From positions 186,001 through 250,000 of the forward strand of contig NZ_BNAR01000005.1 in assembly GCF_014653695.1 (NCBI RefSeq): a DNA stretch of 64,000 nt. The letters are read 5' to 3'. Origin of the DNA: Lentzea cavernae. Lineage in GTDB: Bacteria; Actinomycetota; Actinomycetes; Mycobacteriales; Pseudonocardiaceae. Below are positions 25,652 through 34,800 of the stretch, one piece after another. How positions within the stretch are numbered: the stretch's first letter is position 1; the number at the start of each line of letters is the position of its first letter. Both the position numbers and the translations under genes were made by a program. The notes under the pieces were generated by a model that searched no databases, was not told where the DNA came from, and saw only the letters and a program-made list of their open reading frames with translations.

Positions 25652-26617
25652 GTGCAACAGCGATACCTCGGCCGCAGCGGCCTCCGCGTCTCCAGGACCG
25701 CACTGGGCACGATGACGTGGGGACGCGACACCGACCCGGACGAGGCCGCCACCCAGCTCATGGCCTTCGCCGACGCCGGCGGCACCCTCGTCGACACCGC
25801 CGACGTCTACTCCGACGGCGAAGCCGAACGCATCCTCGGCACCCTCCTCGGCGAAATCGTCTCCCGCGACGAACTCGTCCTCGCCACCAAAGCCGTCGCC
25901 CGCCGCACCGAAGGCCCCTTCGGCGGAGGCGCCTCCCGCGGCGCCCTCCTGTCCGCCCTCGACGGATCCCTGCGCCGCATCGGCGCCGACCACATCGACC
26001 TCTGGCAACTCCACGCCTGGGACGCCGGCGTCCCCGTCGAGGAATCACTCTCCGCCCTCGACCACGCCATCTCCGCCGGAAAAGTCCGCTACGCCGGCAT
26101 CTCCAACTACAGCGGCTGGCAACTCGCCACCGCCGCCCTCACCCCCACCACCTACCCCCTCATCTCCACCCAGGTCGAGTACTCCCTGCTCGAACGCGGC
26201 ATCGAACGCGAAGTCGCCCCCGCCGCCCTGCACCACGGACTCGGCCTGCTCCCCTGGGCTCCCCTGGGCCGCGGCGTGCTCACCGGCAAGTACCGCAACG
26301 GCACCCCGCCCGACTCCCGCGGCGCCTCCACCCACTTCGCCGGCTACGTCGAACAGCACCGCAACGACCGCGCCGCCCGGATCGTCCAGGCCGTCGCCAC
26401 CGCGGCGGAAGGCCTCGGCACCTCCGCGCTCTGCGTCGCCCTGGCCTGGGTCCGCGACCGCCCCGGCGTCGTCGCCCCCGTCGTCGGCGCCCGCGACACC
26501 AACCAGCTCATCGCCTCGCTCGAAGCCGAACAGCTCACCCTGCCCCCGGCGATCCGGGCCGCACTGGACGACGTCAGCGCCATCGAACTCGGCTACCCCG
26601 AACGCCCGATGCCCTGA
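25652..26617 (+). CDS. Aldo/keto reductase
   Basis: This is a 321-aa NADPH-dependent AKR of the AKR11/AKR12-like bacterial group. It starts YLGRSGLRVSRTALGTMTWG. The catalytic tetrad is Asp in LVDTADVYSDGEAE with Tyr, the Lys in LVLATKAVAR and the His in WQLHAWD. The cofactor phosphate-binding end is VAPVVGARDTNQLIASL. GTG 25652 starts 72 bases from the divergent oxidoreductase, so the two may share a promoter region. Confidence 0.93.
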   Translation: MQQRYLGRSGLRVSRTALGTMTWGRDTDPDEAATQLMAFADAGGTLVDTADVYSDGEAERILGTLLGEIVSRDELVLATKAVARRTEGPFGGGASRGALLSALDGSLRRIGADHIDLWQLHAWDAGVPVEESLSALDHAISAGKVRYAGISNYSGWQLATAALTPTTYPLISTQVEYSLLERGIEREVAPAALHHGLGLLPWAPLGRGVLTGKYRNGTPPDSRGASTHFAGYVEQHRNDRAARIVQAVATAAEGLGTSALCVALAWVRDRPGVVAPVVGARDTNQLIASLEAEQLTLPPAIRAALDDVSAIELGYPERPMP

Positions 26618-26687
26618 TTGGGCTCTCCTCTTGGCTTTGTTGGTCTGTTCGACGTGTGGGACGTGCCTGCCGGTAGGTACCAGTTTT

Positions 26688-26710
26688 AGTCAACACTGAA
26701 GTTATAGAGA
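26688..26710 (+). promoter_or_regulatory. Shared upstream motif, copy A
   Basis: AGTCAACACTGAAG followed by TTATAGAGA. The 14-base core is identical to the cores at 29386 and 33205, and all three face the same way in front of plus-strand genes. ACTGAA at the right pairs with an imperfect TTTAGT at the left, forming a dyad around CAAC. Copy A ends 104 bases before the lipoprotein gene at 26815. Confidence 0.7.
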
Positions 26711-26814
26711 TAAATGCTGCGCCGGTCGGACGAGTTTCACCCCACCCCTTGCGTGACCAACAGGCGACCGTCAGGGATGCTGGAGAAGACGACTTTCCTC
26801 GAAGGGAACCGATC

Positions 26815-27471
26815 TTGCGCCGGCTCGCTGCTCTGATCCTGACCACCGCCACGCTGGCAGCGTGCGGCCAGAGCGAGGGGTCGCAGGACCCGCTGCAGGT
26901 GGCCGAGGTCCTCGAGGCGGCCAAGCCCGCCCACTCCCCCGCCCAGAACGGCACCCCGCCCGGTGAGATCACCCCCGGCGGCACGTTCACCGAGGGCGAC
27001 ACCACGCTGAAGTTCCAGGTCAACGGCCGCAACGTCGAGCTCGACCGGCTGCGCAGCGCCGTGTTCGAGATGGCCACCGACGACAAGGGCTCGCAGACCA
27101 GGGGCCCCGGCCTGCGAGCCGGTGACGGCGCCACCAACGGCGTCCCCGACCGCTTCGGCCGCCTGCTCGTCGTCGACACCCGCGGCGGCGAGTTCATCGC
27201 GTTCTCGATCAACCCGCTGATCATGCGCCAGCGCTACCCCGTGCCCGGCACGCCCTACGGCATCGCCTACGACGGCAAGCGCGACATCGCGTGGATCACG
27301 CTCACCGAGCGCAACGAGGTCGTCGGACTCGACGTCGCCGCGGGAGAACCGGCCGAGAAGTACCGGTTCCCCACCGTGCGTCAGCCCAACACCGTCAGCG
27401 TCGACCAGGAATCCGGGCGCGTCACCGTCACGTCCGGCGACAACGGAGGGGTACAGGTGATCTCACCATGA
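26815..27471 (+). CDS. Putative lipoprotein with beta-propeller-like C-terminus
   Basis: TTG 26815, with a GAAGGG ribosome site 8 bases upstream, gives a clean signal peptide with lipobox LAAC; the in-frame start at 26749 would bury it. The 218-aa product continues with a Pro/Gly linker and a domain whose repeats (GRLLVVDTRGGEFIAFSINP, GTPYGIAYDGKRDIAWITLTERNEVVGLDV, QPNTVSVDQESGRVTVTSGDNGGVQVIS) look like YVTN/NHL-type propeller blades. It is probably surface-anchored and of unknown function. It is coupled by ATGA to the DUF5703 gene. Confidence 0.75.
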   Translation: MRRLAALILTTATLAACGQSEGSQDPLQVAEVLEAAKPAHSPAQNGTPPGEITPGGTFTEGDTTLKFQVNGRNVELDRLRSAVFEMATDDKGSQTRGPGLRAGDGATNGVPDRFGRLLVVDTRGGEFIAFSINPLIMRQRYPVPGTPYGIAYDGKRDIAWITLTERNEVVGLDVAAGEPAEKYRFPTVRQPNTVSVDQESGRVTVTSGDNGGVQVISP

Positions 27472-27680
27472 CCGAAGGGGTGATCGACGGGGACTGGGAG
27501 TACCGGCCGCTGCGTCTGCCGCCCGGCATCTCCCGCCGCACCGCGACCACGCAGCTGGCCATCCAGGCCGAGTTCGCGGGCTGGGAACTGTCCCGCACGC
27601 TGCTCTACAGCGACGGCTCCCGCAAGATGTGGCTCCGCCGCAAGGTCCAGGCGTCCCTGTTGCCAGGCCTCATCACCTGA
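27468..27680 (+). CDS. DUF5703 family protein
   Basis: This 70-aa protein matches the small actinobacterial DUF5703 family (WEYRPLRLPPGISRRTATTQLAIQAEFAGWELSRTLLYSDGSRKMWLRRK). ATG 27468 overlaps the lipoprotein stop. The size and aromatic/basic pattern suggest a single compact domain; no function is known. Its 3' end overlaps the convergent aldo/keto reductase gene by 8 bases. Confidence 0.85.
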   Translation: MTEGVIDGDWEYRPLRLPPGISRRTATTQLAIQAEFAGWELSRTLLYSDGSRKMWLRRKVQASLLPGLIT

Positions 27681-28605
27681 CGACGACAGCCGAACCGAAC
27701 GCGCCGGGCTCGCACTCGGCGACGAAGTCCGCCGGAAAGCCCCGCTCGAACGGGGCCGACGCCACCAGGCGCGCGACCGCTTCCGGCGGCAGCACCACCT
27801 CACCCAGGCAGTCGAGCACCTGCTCCGGCGTCCGCGCGCCCACCAGCGGCAGCGCACCGGAGGAACGCAGCCACGCCAGCGCCACCTGAGCCGGCGTCGC
27901 CCCCAGCTCATCCGCTACCTCCCGCACCGCCCTCGCCGCACGCTCCTCCCGTTCGGACAGCAGCCCGGAGCGTTGCGTGCCACCGGAGAGCTTCCCCGCC
28001 GCCAGCGGCGCCCACGCCGCCACCGTCAGCCCCAGCGCGTCCGCCATGGGCAGCAACTCCCGCTCCACGTCGCGCTTGAGCAGGTTGTACGGCACCTGCA
28101 GCCCCGCGAACGGCGTCCAGTCACGCCACTCCGCCAGCGCGTTCGCCCGCGCCACGAACCACGCCGGCGCGTCCGACACCCCGACGTAGAGCACCTTCCC
28201 CGCCCGCACCACGTCGTCCAGCGCCCGCATCGTCTCCTCGACCGGCGTGTGCCGGTCCCACAGGTGCACCCACAGCACGTCCACGTAGTCCGTGCGCAAC
28301 CGCCGCAACGACCGCTCCAGAGACAAGACCAGGTTCTTGCGGTGGTTGCCGCCCGCGTTCGGATCCGCCGGGTCCCGCGTCAGCGCGTACTTCGTCGCCA
28401 GCACGAACCGGTCCCGCCGGCTCAGCACCGCGCCGAGCACCTCCTCGCTCTCGCCGTAGGCCGACGCGGTGTCGAGGAAGTTCCCACCCGCGTCCACGTA
28501 GGCGTCGATCACGGGCCTCGCCACGGCCTCGGACCGCAACGTCATCGTGCCCAGCAACAACTCCGAGACGCGCAGGCCGGTCCGTCCGAACAGTCGGTAT
28601 CGCAT
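27673..28605 (-). CDS. Aldo/keto reductase
   Basis: The ATG at 28605 (MRYRLFGRTGLRVSELLLGTM) gives 310 aa. The tetrad is visible: Asp/Tyr in FLDTASAYGESE, Lys in FVLATKYALT, His in VLWVHLWDRH. LPLVGARTPEQVLDCLG forms the NADP(H)-binding end. The gene diverges from an XRE regulator 69 bases away. That pairing of AKR with a MmyB-type regulator is very common in actinobacteria and suggests the regulator controls it. Confidence 0.92.
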   Translation of the reverse strand: MRYRLFGRTGLRVSELLLGTMTLRSEAVARPVIDAYVDAGGNFLDTASAYGESEEVLGAVLSRRDRFVLATKYALTRDPADPNAGGNHRKNLVLSLERSLRRLRTDYVDVLWVHLWDRHTPVEETMRALDDVVRAGKVLYVGVSDAPAWFVARANALAEWRDWTPFAGLQVPYNLLKRDVERELLPMADALGLTVAAWAPLAAGKLSGGTQRSGLLSEREERAARAVREVADELGATPAQVALAWLRSSGALPLVGARTPEQVLDCLGEVVLPPEAVARLVASAPFERGFPADFVAECEPGAFGSAVVVR

Positions 28606-28674
28606 GATCCACAGCATCACCGCGCACGGCGAACCGAGGGAGTCCCGCTCAGGGTCCCCCTAGACTCCGCGATC

Positions 28675-29397
28675 ATGGCCGACAACGCACTGGGCCGGTT
28701 CCTGCGCGCCCGCCGCGAAGCCACCACTCCCCCGACGACCGAGCGCCGCCGCACCCCGGGGCTGCGCCGCGGCGAACTCGCCGACCGCGCCGGCATCAGC
28801 GTCGAGTACCTCACCCGCCTCGAACGCGGTACCGACCGCTCCCCCTCCGGCCAGGTCCTGTCCGCCCTCGCCGACGCGCTGACCATGACCGCGGACGAGC
28901 GCGTCCACCTCTACCGCCTGATCAAGGCGGACACGAACTGCGCCCCGCCGCCTCCACCGCCGCTGCGGCCAACTGTGCAGGCGATGTTGGACGCGCTCGA
29001 ACCCACCGCGGCGGCCGTCCTCTCCCCCGCGGGCGACGTACTCGCGTGCACCGGCGGGTTCCGCGAGATCTCCGGCCTCGACGACGAGCAGAACCTCGTC
29101 CGGTTCGCCTTCAGCCCTCAGGGCAAGGCCCACCACCCCGACTGGGAGCAGATCGCCGACGACCGCGCCGCGTCCCTGCGCGCGGCCGCTGACCTGGGCG
29201 ATCACTCCGCCGCCGTGCTCGCGTTCGAGCTCTCCATCACCGCCGGCGCCGCCTTCACCGACCGCTACGGGAGCGCCGCGTCGCTACCGCCCGCCACCGG
29301 CACCGAACGCTGGGGTTCCCACCTCCTGGCTTTCGAGACGCTGTACCTGTCAGGCGACGGCGAACATCGCCTGATGGTCTATTTCAGTCAACACTGA
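28675..29397 (+). CDS. XRE-family regulator with MmyB-like ligand domain
   Basis: The 240-aa protein begins with a HTH domain (FLRARREATTP, TPGLRRGELADRAGISVEYLTRLERGTDRSPSGQVLSALADAL). It continues with the PAS-like MmyB/MLTR ligand-binding region, though the usual N-P-AxxLF block is diverged. A TAGACT hexamer lies close upstream of ATG 28675, so the message may be nearly leaderless. The likely target is the divergent aldo/keto reductase. The stop codon lies inside motif copy B. Confidence 0.88.
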   Translation: MADNALGRFLRARREATTPPTTERRRTPGLRRGELADRAGISVEYLTRLERGTDRSPSGQVLSALADALTMTADERVHLYRLIKADTNCAPPPPPPLRPTVQAMLDALEPTAAAVLSPAGDVLACTGGFREISGLDDEQNLVRFAFSPQGKAHHPDWEQIADDRAASLRAAADLGDHSAAVLAFELSITAGAAFTDRYGSAASLPPATGTERWGSHLLAFETLYLSGDGEHRLMVYFSQH

Positions 29398-29408
29398 AGC
29401 AATAGAGA
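29386..29408 (+). promoter_or_regulatory. Shared upstream motif, copy B
   Basis: AGTCAACACTGAAG followed by CAATAGAGA. This copy has the best dyad: TTCAGT and ACTGAA around CAAC. It overlaps the last codons of the XRE gene and ends 34 bases before the STAND gene, so coding sequence is doubling as regulatory sequence. Confidence 0.75.
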
Positions 29409-29442
29409 CAGCAGAGGTTCGTCCGGATGGAACAATCCCCGC

Positions 29443-32400
29443 ATGCCTCGCCCGGAAAAACCGCTCGACCCGTTCGCCGGGCCTGTTGAACAGTTCGCGT
29501 TCGACCTGCGCAAACTCCGCGAGAAGGCCGGCTCCCCCGGTTACCGCGAACTCGGCAGGCTCAGCCACTACTCCGCCAGCACCCTCGCCGACGCCGCCCG
29601 CGGCCAGCGGCTCCCCAGCCTCGCCGTGGCCCTCGCGTTCGTCCGCGCCTGCGGTGGCGACGAGGAGAAGTGGGAGAAGCGCTGGCGCGAGATCGGCGAG
29701 AGCGACACCCAACCCGAGACCGGCCCCTCCCCCTACGTGGGCCTCAAGGCGTTCACCGAGGAGGACGCCGACCGCTTCTTCGGGCGGGAACGGCTCGTCG
29801 GCAAGCTGCTCGGCAAGCTCGAGCACCACGACACCGTGCTGGTCATCGGCGCGTCGGGCTCGGGCAAGTCCTCACTGCTGCGCGCGGGCCTGCTCACCCG
29901 CACCGAGGGCGAGCTGATCACCCCGGCCGATCCGCTCCCCGGCACCGGCGGGCTGCTGGTCGTCGACCAGTTCGAAGAGGTCTTCGCACTCCCGCACCGC
30001 GACGAGTTCATCGCCGCGCTCACCCGGCGCGAGGGCAAGACCGTAATCGGCATGCGCGCCGACTTCTACGGCCACTGCGCCCGCTACCCCGACCTGGCGA
30101 AAGCGGTCGAGGACGCCCAGGTGCTCGTCGGCGCCATGACCACCGACGAGCTGCGCAAGGCCATCACCCAGCCCGCCGTCGAGGTCGGCTGCGCGCTCGA
30201 GACCGGACTCGTCGCCCGCCTCGTCGCCGACGCCACGGGTGAACCGGGTGTGCTCCCCCACGTCAGCCACGCGCTGCTCGAGACGTGGCGGCGCAAGCGC
30301 GGCAACACCCTCACGCTCAGCAGCTACCACGAGAGCGGCGGCATCGCCCGCGCCATCGCGAACACCGCCGAGCACGCGTTCACCGGCCTCGACGAGGAGC
30401 AGCGGGCCCAGGCGCGCCAGGTGTTCCTGCGCCTGGTGAACCCCGGCGACGGCACCGAGGACACCAAGCGCCGCGTCAAGCGCTCCGAACTCGCGGCGGA
30501 CGAGGTCGTCGAACACCTCGCGAGCGCGCGCATCCTCACCGTCGACGACGACAGCGTCGAGATCAGCCACGAAGCGGTCATCCGCAGCTGGCCGCGCCTG
30601 CGGGACTGGCTCGCCGAGACACGCGACGACCTGCGCGTGCACCGCAGGCTCACCGCCGCCGCGGCCGACTGGGAGGCACACCGGCGAGACCCCGGCTCGC
30701 TCTACCGCGGTGTGCCGTTCACCCAGGCCACCGACTGGGCCCAGCGCGAGCCCGAGGCCCTCAACGCCGAGGAGCGGATGTTCCTCGACGCCAGCAAGGC
30801 CTCCGTCGAACACGAGCAGACCGCCGGGAAGCGCCGCGCCACCACCCTCCGCAGGGTCGTGGCGCTGCTCGCGGTGCTGCTGCTCGTGGCGACGGCCTCG
30901 TTCGTGTTCGCCGTGCGCGCCCAACGCCAGACCACCGAGCAACGCACCGATGCCCTCGCGCAGAAGGCCATCGCCGAGGCCAACGAGGTGCAGGCGCGAG
31001 ACCCCGGCCTCGCGAGCCGGCTCCGGCTGGCCGCCTACCGGATCAGCGGTCTCCCGGCGACCAGGGACGCCGTGCTCAGCACGTTCGCGGCACCCCAGGT
31101 CACGGTCGTGCCCGGACACACCGACGCGCTGTCGTACGCTTTGTTCAGCCCGGACAACAAGCTCATGGCCAGCGCGGGGGACGACGAGCTGCTGATCGTG
31201 TGGGACGTCAGCGACCCGAACCACCCCGTGGAGCTCAGCCGCGTGCACGCCGGCGACAACGCCACCCACCACATGGCCTTCAGCCCGGACAGCCGCACGA
31301 TCGCCACGGCGAACTGGGACGGGTTCATCCGCCTCTTCGACGTCTCCGACCCGCGCAGGGCCGTCGAGAAGGAACGCATCCCCGGTGGCCAGGGGCAGGT
31401 CGAGGCCGTCCAGTTCACCCCGGACGGGCGCTCGATCGTCAGCGCCGGGGAGGACGGCACCGTCCGGCTCTGGTCCCTCTCCGGCCACGCCTCGCTCGTG
31501 CGCACCATCCAGGCGCACGACGCGCTCGTGCACAGCATGTCGCTCAACAACGACGGCACCATCGTCGCGTCCTCGGCGTGGGACGGCCTCATCAAGCTCT
31601 GGGACCTCGCGACCGGCGTCCAGCTCTCCACGATCAACCCGTTCCCCAGCCTCATGGCGTCCGACGCCACCGCCTTCTCCCCCGACGGCAAGGTGCTCGC
31701 CACCGGCTCGAACAACGGCGACGTGCGGCTGTGGGACGTCACCGACCCCCGCAACCCGACGCAGATCGGTCACGCGACCGGGCACGTGTTCTCGATCCAC
31801 ACCATCGCCTTCTCCCCCGACGGCAGGTTCCTCGCCAGCGGCGCGAGCGACAAGACGACCCGGATCTGGGACGTGTCCGATCCTCGCGCCATCCAGCTCG
31901 CCCACGCGCTGCCCGGCCACACCGACACCGTCTACTCGGTCGCGTTCAGCCCCGACTCCCGGCGGATGGTCACCGCCAGCACCGACCCCGAGGTCCGGAT
32001 CCTCGACCTCGGCAACCTCACCTACGGCCACCACCGGTGGACCGTGTGGAGGCTCGAGTACGACCAGCGCGGCCGGTTCTTCGCGACCGCCTCCAACGAC
32101 GGCACCATCAAGCTCTGGCGGACGGAGGACACGCACGCCCGGGAGATCACGTCCCTGCCCAGGCTCGCACCGGACGACGAGGCGTTCACTGTCGACGTGA
32201 ACCCGGCCGGCGACGTGCTGTTCGGCACGAGCCACGTGGCCAACGTCCTGTGGGACGTCAGCGATCCCACCAAGCCCCGTGAGATCAGCCGCGGGATCAC
32301 GAGCGGTGACTCCATCCCCGCGGCGGACTTCAGCCACGACGGCAAGACGCTCGCCGTCGCCGAACGCGAGGGCCAGATCGCGCTCTGGGACGTGTCCGAC

Positions 32401-33078
32401 CCGGCCGCCCCGGTCAGGACCGGCAGCTTCGCCGTGCCCAAGGCCGACACGGTGTGGCGGATCGAGTTCTCCCAGGACGACCGCACGCTCGTGATCGCGA
32501 ACGGCAGCCGCGAGCTCCACCTGTGGGACGTGAGCAAGCCCTCCTCGCCCCGCGCGTACCCGGCGCTGCGCACGGACGACAACCTCGACCCCATCCGCCG
32601 CGGCGGCCAGGCGGGCCGCGAGGAGGTCATGACGGTCGTCATCCACGGCAACGTCATGGCGTTCGCGAACCAGGGCAGCAGCGGCGCCCTGTACGACATC
32701 AGCGATCCGGCCAACCCCCGCAAGCTGGGGTCCCTCCCCAACGACAGCGGGCCGCTGCAGCGCCTCGCCTTCTCCCCCGACGGCACCCTCATCGCGGCCG
32801 GGACGACCGACGACCTCGTTCGCGTGTGGGACGTGCGCGATCCCCGAAACCCCCAGGTTCGGGCAGTGCTGCACGGTCACACGGAACGGGTCTGGGGCGT
32901 GGCCTTCGCGCCGGACAACCGGACGCTGGCCACCACCGGCACGGACCGCACCGTCCGTGTGTGGGACATCGACGTGGAAGCCACAGCAGCCCGCGTGTGC
33001 GCCACTAGCTCGGCGCACCTGTCCACTCGTCATTGGGAGCAATACTTCCCCGGCGTCGAGCCGAGGCCTCTCTGCTGA
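29443..33078 (+). CDS. HTH-STAND NTPase with WD40 repeats
   Basis: This is a 1211-aa multidomain protein. The first ~85 residues look like an XRE-type HTH (ELGRLSHYSASTLADAARGQRLPSLAVALAFVRACGG). After the linker SPYVGLKAFTEEDADRFFGRE comes an nSTAND ATPase with Walker A GASGSGKSS at about 136-144 and Walker B GLLVVDQFEEVF. A single hydrophobic segment follows at about 472-491. From about residue 555 to the end run WD40 blades with repeated WDVSDP motifs, enough for about two propellers. STAND proteins are ligand-triggered switches for signalling or defence; the trigger here is unknown. It is preceded by motif copy B. Confidence 0.9.
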   Translation: MPRPEKPLDPFAGPVEQFAFDLRKLREKAGSPGYRELGRLSHYSASTLADAARGQRLPSLAVALAFVRACGGDEEKWEKRWREIGESDTQPETGPSPYVGLKAFTEEDADRFFGRERLVGKLLGKLEHHDTVLVIGASGSGKSSLLRAGLLTRTEGELITPADPLPGTGGLLVVDQFEEVFALPHRDEFIAALTRREGKTVIGMRADFYGHCARYPDLAKAVEDAQVLVGAMTTDELRKAITQPAVEVGCALETGLVARLVADATGEPGVLPHVSHALLETWRRKRGNTLTLSSYHESGGIARAIANTAEHAFTGLDEEQRAQARQVFLRLVNPGDGTEDTKRRVKRSELAADEVVEHLASARILTVDDDSVEISHEAVIRSWPRLRDWLAETRDDLRVHRRLTAAAADWEAHRRDPGSLYRGVPFTQATDWAQREPEALNAEERMFLDASKASVEHEQTAGKRRATTLRRVVALLAVLLLVATASFVFAVRAQRQTTEQRTDALAQKAIAEANEVQARDPGLASRLRLAAYRISGLPATRDAVLSTFAAPQVTVVPGHTDALSYALFSPDNKLMASAGDDELLIVWDVSDPNHPVELSRVHAGDNATHHMAFSPDSRTIATANWDGFIRLFDVSDPRRAVEKERIPGGQGQVEAVQFTPDGRSIVSAGEDGTVRLWSLSGHASLVRTIQAHDALVHSMSLNNDGTIVASSAWDGLIKLWDLATGVQLSTINPFPSLMASDATAFSPDGKVLATGSNNGDVRLWDVTDPRNPTQIGHATGHVFSIHTIAFSPDGRFLASGASDKTTRIWDVSDPRAIQLAHALPGHTDTVYSVAFSPDSRRMVTASTDPEVRILDLGNLTYGHHRWTVWRLEYDQRGRFFATASNDGTIKLWRTEDTHAREITSLPRLAPDDEAFTVDVNPAGDVLFGTSHVANVLWDVSDPTKPREISRGITSGDSIPAADFSHDGKTLAVAEREGQIALWDVSDPAAPVRTGSFAVPKADTVWRIEFSQDDRTLVIANGSRELHLWDVSKPSSPRAYPALRTDDNLDPIRRGGQAGREEVMTVVIHGNVMAFANQGSSGALYDISDPANPRKLGSLPNDSGPLQRLAFSPDGTLIAAGTTDDLVRVWDVRDPRNPQVRAVLHGHTERVWGVAFAPDNRTLATTGTDRTVRVWDIDVEATAARVCATSSAHLSTRHWEQYFPGVEPRPLC

Positions 33079-33204
33079 ACAAGACCCCCCACCTTTCCTC
33101 TCACCGCTTTTGTACTGGGAAAAGGTTGTGCGGTGTCGATGTCCGGGCGTCGTACAACAACGTCCGCGCAACTCGCGGCGCCGGCCGGGCAGAGGTGAGA
33201 CATC

Positions 33205-33226
33205 AGTCAACACTGAAGCAATAAAA
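33205..33226 (+). promoter_or_regulatory. Shared upstream motif, copy C
   Basis: AGTCAACACTGAAG followed by CAATAAAA. It has the same core and orientation as copies A and B and ends 21 bases before ATG 33248. Confidence 0.7.
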
Positions 33227-33247
33227 TTTACCGAACCGGTTGTCGAT

Positions 33248-33709
33248 ATGATCAGATTCTGGGTCATGGAGCTCGTGCCGCACGAAGTCGGGGTCGCTCA
33301 CAGCGCACTGCCGCACGACGAAACGTCCGCCCGTGCCCTGCTCGCCGAAGCCGCGTCGCAGGGCCTGCACACAGTCGTCGTCACCGCCGAGGAGGGTGAC
33401 GAACGCGCGATGGCCGTGCTGCGCGAACTGCGCGCGGAATGGCAAACGGAGGACGGCCGGATCACCGCCCAGCTCGACACGGACGCCGAGGGCCAGCTGG
33501 CCCACCTCTGGGCGTTGACGGAGGAGGGGCGGGCCGCGTGGCTCGCCGCGTTCCCCCGCCACGACGACCCGAACTGGTGGATGCACCGCCTGCTGGTGCT
33601 CAACCACCACCCGGAGTGGGCGCCGTTGAAGGACTGGCTGGTCGACCAGCACGTCCGGTTGTTCGGCCGGCCGCCGGGACGGCGCCGCTCTAGCGCGGCA
33701 GGCCGCTGA
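33248..33709 (+). CDS. Hypothetical protein controlled by motif copy C
   Basis: This 153-aa protein starts at ATG 33248 or ATG 33266. The first half is strand-helix (TSARALLAEAASQGLHTVVVTAEEGDERAMAVLRELRAEW). The middle, ITAQLDTDAEGQLAHLWALTEEGRAAWLAAFP, is followed by the aromatic DDPNWWMHRLLVLNHHPEWAPLKDWLVDQHVRLFG. I do not recognise the family. No signal or membrane segment is present. Its last 20 bases overlap the convergent membrane-protein gene. Confidence 0.7.
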   Translation: MIRFWVMELVPHEVGVAHSALPHDETSARALLAEAASQGLHTVVVTAEEGDERAMAVLRELRAEWQTEDGRITAQLDTDAEGQLAHLWALTEEGRAAWLAAFPRHDDPNWWMHRLLVLNHHPEWAPLKDWLVDQHVRLFGRPPGRRRSSAAGR

Positions 33710-34787
33710 AGTCCGGAGTGCGGAGCCGCTGGATCCAGGGGATCGGGTCTTCCTCCGGGACGTCCCGATCCGGCTGGACCGCGGCGAACGTCAGCACCGG
33801 CACCCTCGGCACGCCCACGGCGATCACGTCGCCGTGCGTTCCGGCGATCCACATGACGCCCGTGTCGGCGATGTTCGCGACCACGTTCAGGTCCGGGAGC
33901 ACGAACTGCACCAGGGCGAGCCCGCCGGGCATTTCGGCGAGCCCGGCGACGTGCTGGTTGGGCTGCCACGGGAACAGCGTGATGGCCACGGGGGTCCACT
34001 GCGCGGAGTTGTCGACCGCCTTCACGGCGTCGCGGTACCAGCGGCTGATCTCGACCGACGTGTGGATCCCCAGCAGCCCCATGACCAGCACCAACCCGCC
34101 GACCACGAGCCCGGCCGGTGCGAACGGGACCAGGCTCAGCAGGACCACCACCGCGCCCAGGCCCGCCGGGACGGCCGACCACAGCCACGCCCGCACTCCC
34201 CACCGCAGGCCCCGGTAGGCCCTCGCGGTGGCGGCGTCGTCCAGCGGACGCCCGAGAGGCCGCTCGACGCGTTCGCGGACGGGATGCTCTTCCGCGCCGC
34301 TGTCGACCTTGGCGTTCTGCATCTTGGCGAACCCGGCGACGCGCACCACCGCCTTGCCGTCGGCGTCCGGGCCGCAGACGAAGGCCTCCTGCCGTTCGAG
34401 CGCCATGTCCGGGAAGTCCTCGAACCAGCCCCGCAGCACCAGGCCGTCGTCGAGGAGCAGCCGGTCGGTTCCGTCGTCGTGCTTCTCCGCGACCCGGACC
34501 GGAACCCGCCGCCACGGCTCGTCGAGCAGGCCGCGCCGCTCGGCCTTGGTCTCCGAGCGGTACATCAGCGGGCCCAGTCCGCACACGAACGCGATCAGCG
34601 CCAGCACCACGAACGCGCCGACGTTGCCCGGTGTGGACGGCAGCAGCCAGCACGTCACCGCGCCGGCGCCCGCCACGACCGCGATGCCGCCGAGCGCCTT
34701 CGCTCCCCAGCGCAGGTCCTGCAGGATCAGACCGGTCGACCAGTCGTCCTTCGCGGGCACGTCGGTCCGCGGTTCCAGGTACTGCAC
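33690..34787 (-). CDS. Membrane protein of unknown function
   Basis: The 365-aa product has two hydrophobic hairpins. The first pair is at about residues 33-75 (GGIAVVAGAGAVTCWLLP; VGAFVVLALIAFVCGLGPLMY), the second at about 205-245 (LWSAVPAGLGAVVVLLSLVPFA; GLVVGGLVLVMGLLGI). The loops contain a small beta domain (VAEKHDDGTDRLLLDDGLVLRGWFEDFP). The C-terminal domain is soluble. I do not recognise it. It is the last gene of the operon M20 peptidase-SDR-hydrolase-membrane protein, 13 bases after the hydrolase. Confidence 0.75.
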   Translation of the reverse strand: MQYLEPRTDVPAKDDWSTGLILQDLRWGAKALGGIAVVAGAGAVTCWLLPSTPGNVGAFVVLALIAFVCGLGPLMYRSETKAERRGLLDEPWRRVPVRVAEKHDDGTDRLLLDDGLVLRGWFEDFPDMALERQEAFVCGPDADGKAVVRVAGFAKMQNAKVDSGAEEHPVRERVERPLGRPLDDAATARAYRGLRWGVRAWLWSAVPAGLGAVVVLLSLVPFAPAGLVVGGLVLVMGLLGIHTSVEISRWYRDAVKAVDNSAQWTPVAITLFPWQPNQHVAGLAEMPGGLALVQFVLPDLNVVANIADTGVMWIAGTHGDVIAVGVPRVPVLTFAAVQPDRDVPEEDPIPWIQRLRTPDFSGLPR

Positions 34788-34800
34788 CGGTCCCCCACTG

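Noticed and set aside
29872..33267. 1131-codon open frame antisense to the STAND-WD40 gene
   Set aside because: Low-complexity Arg/Val/Gly/Glu sequence mirroring WD40 codons; it has no domains and no ribosome site.
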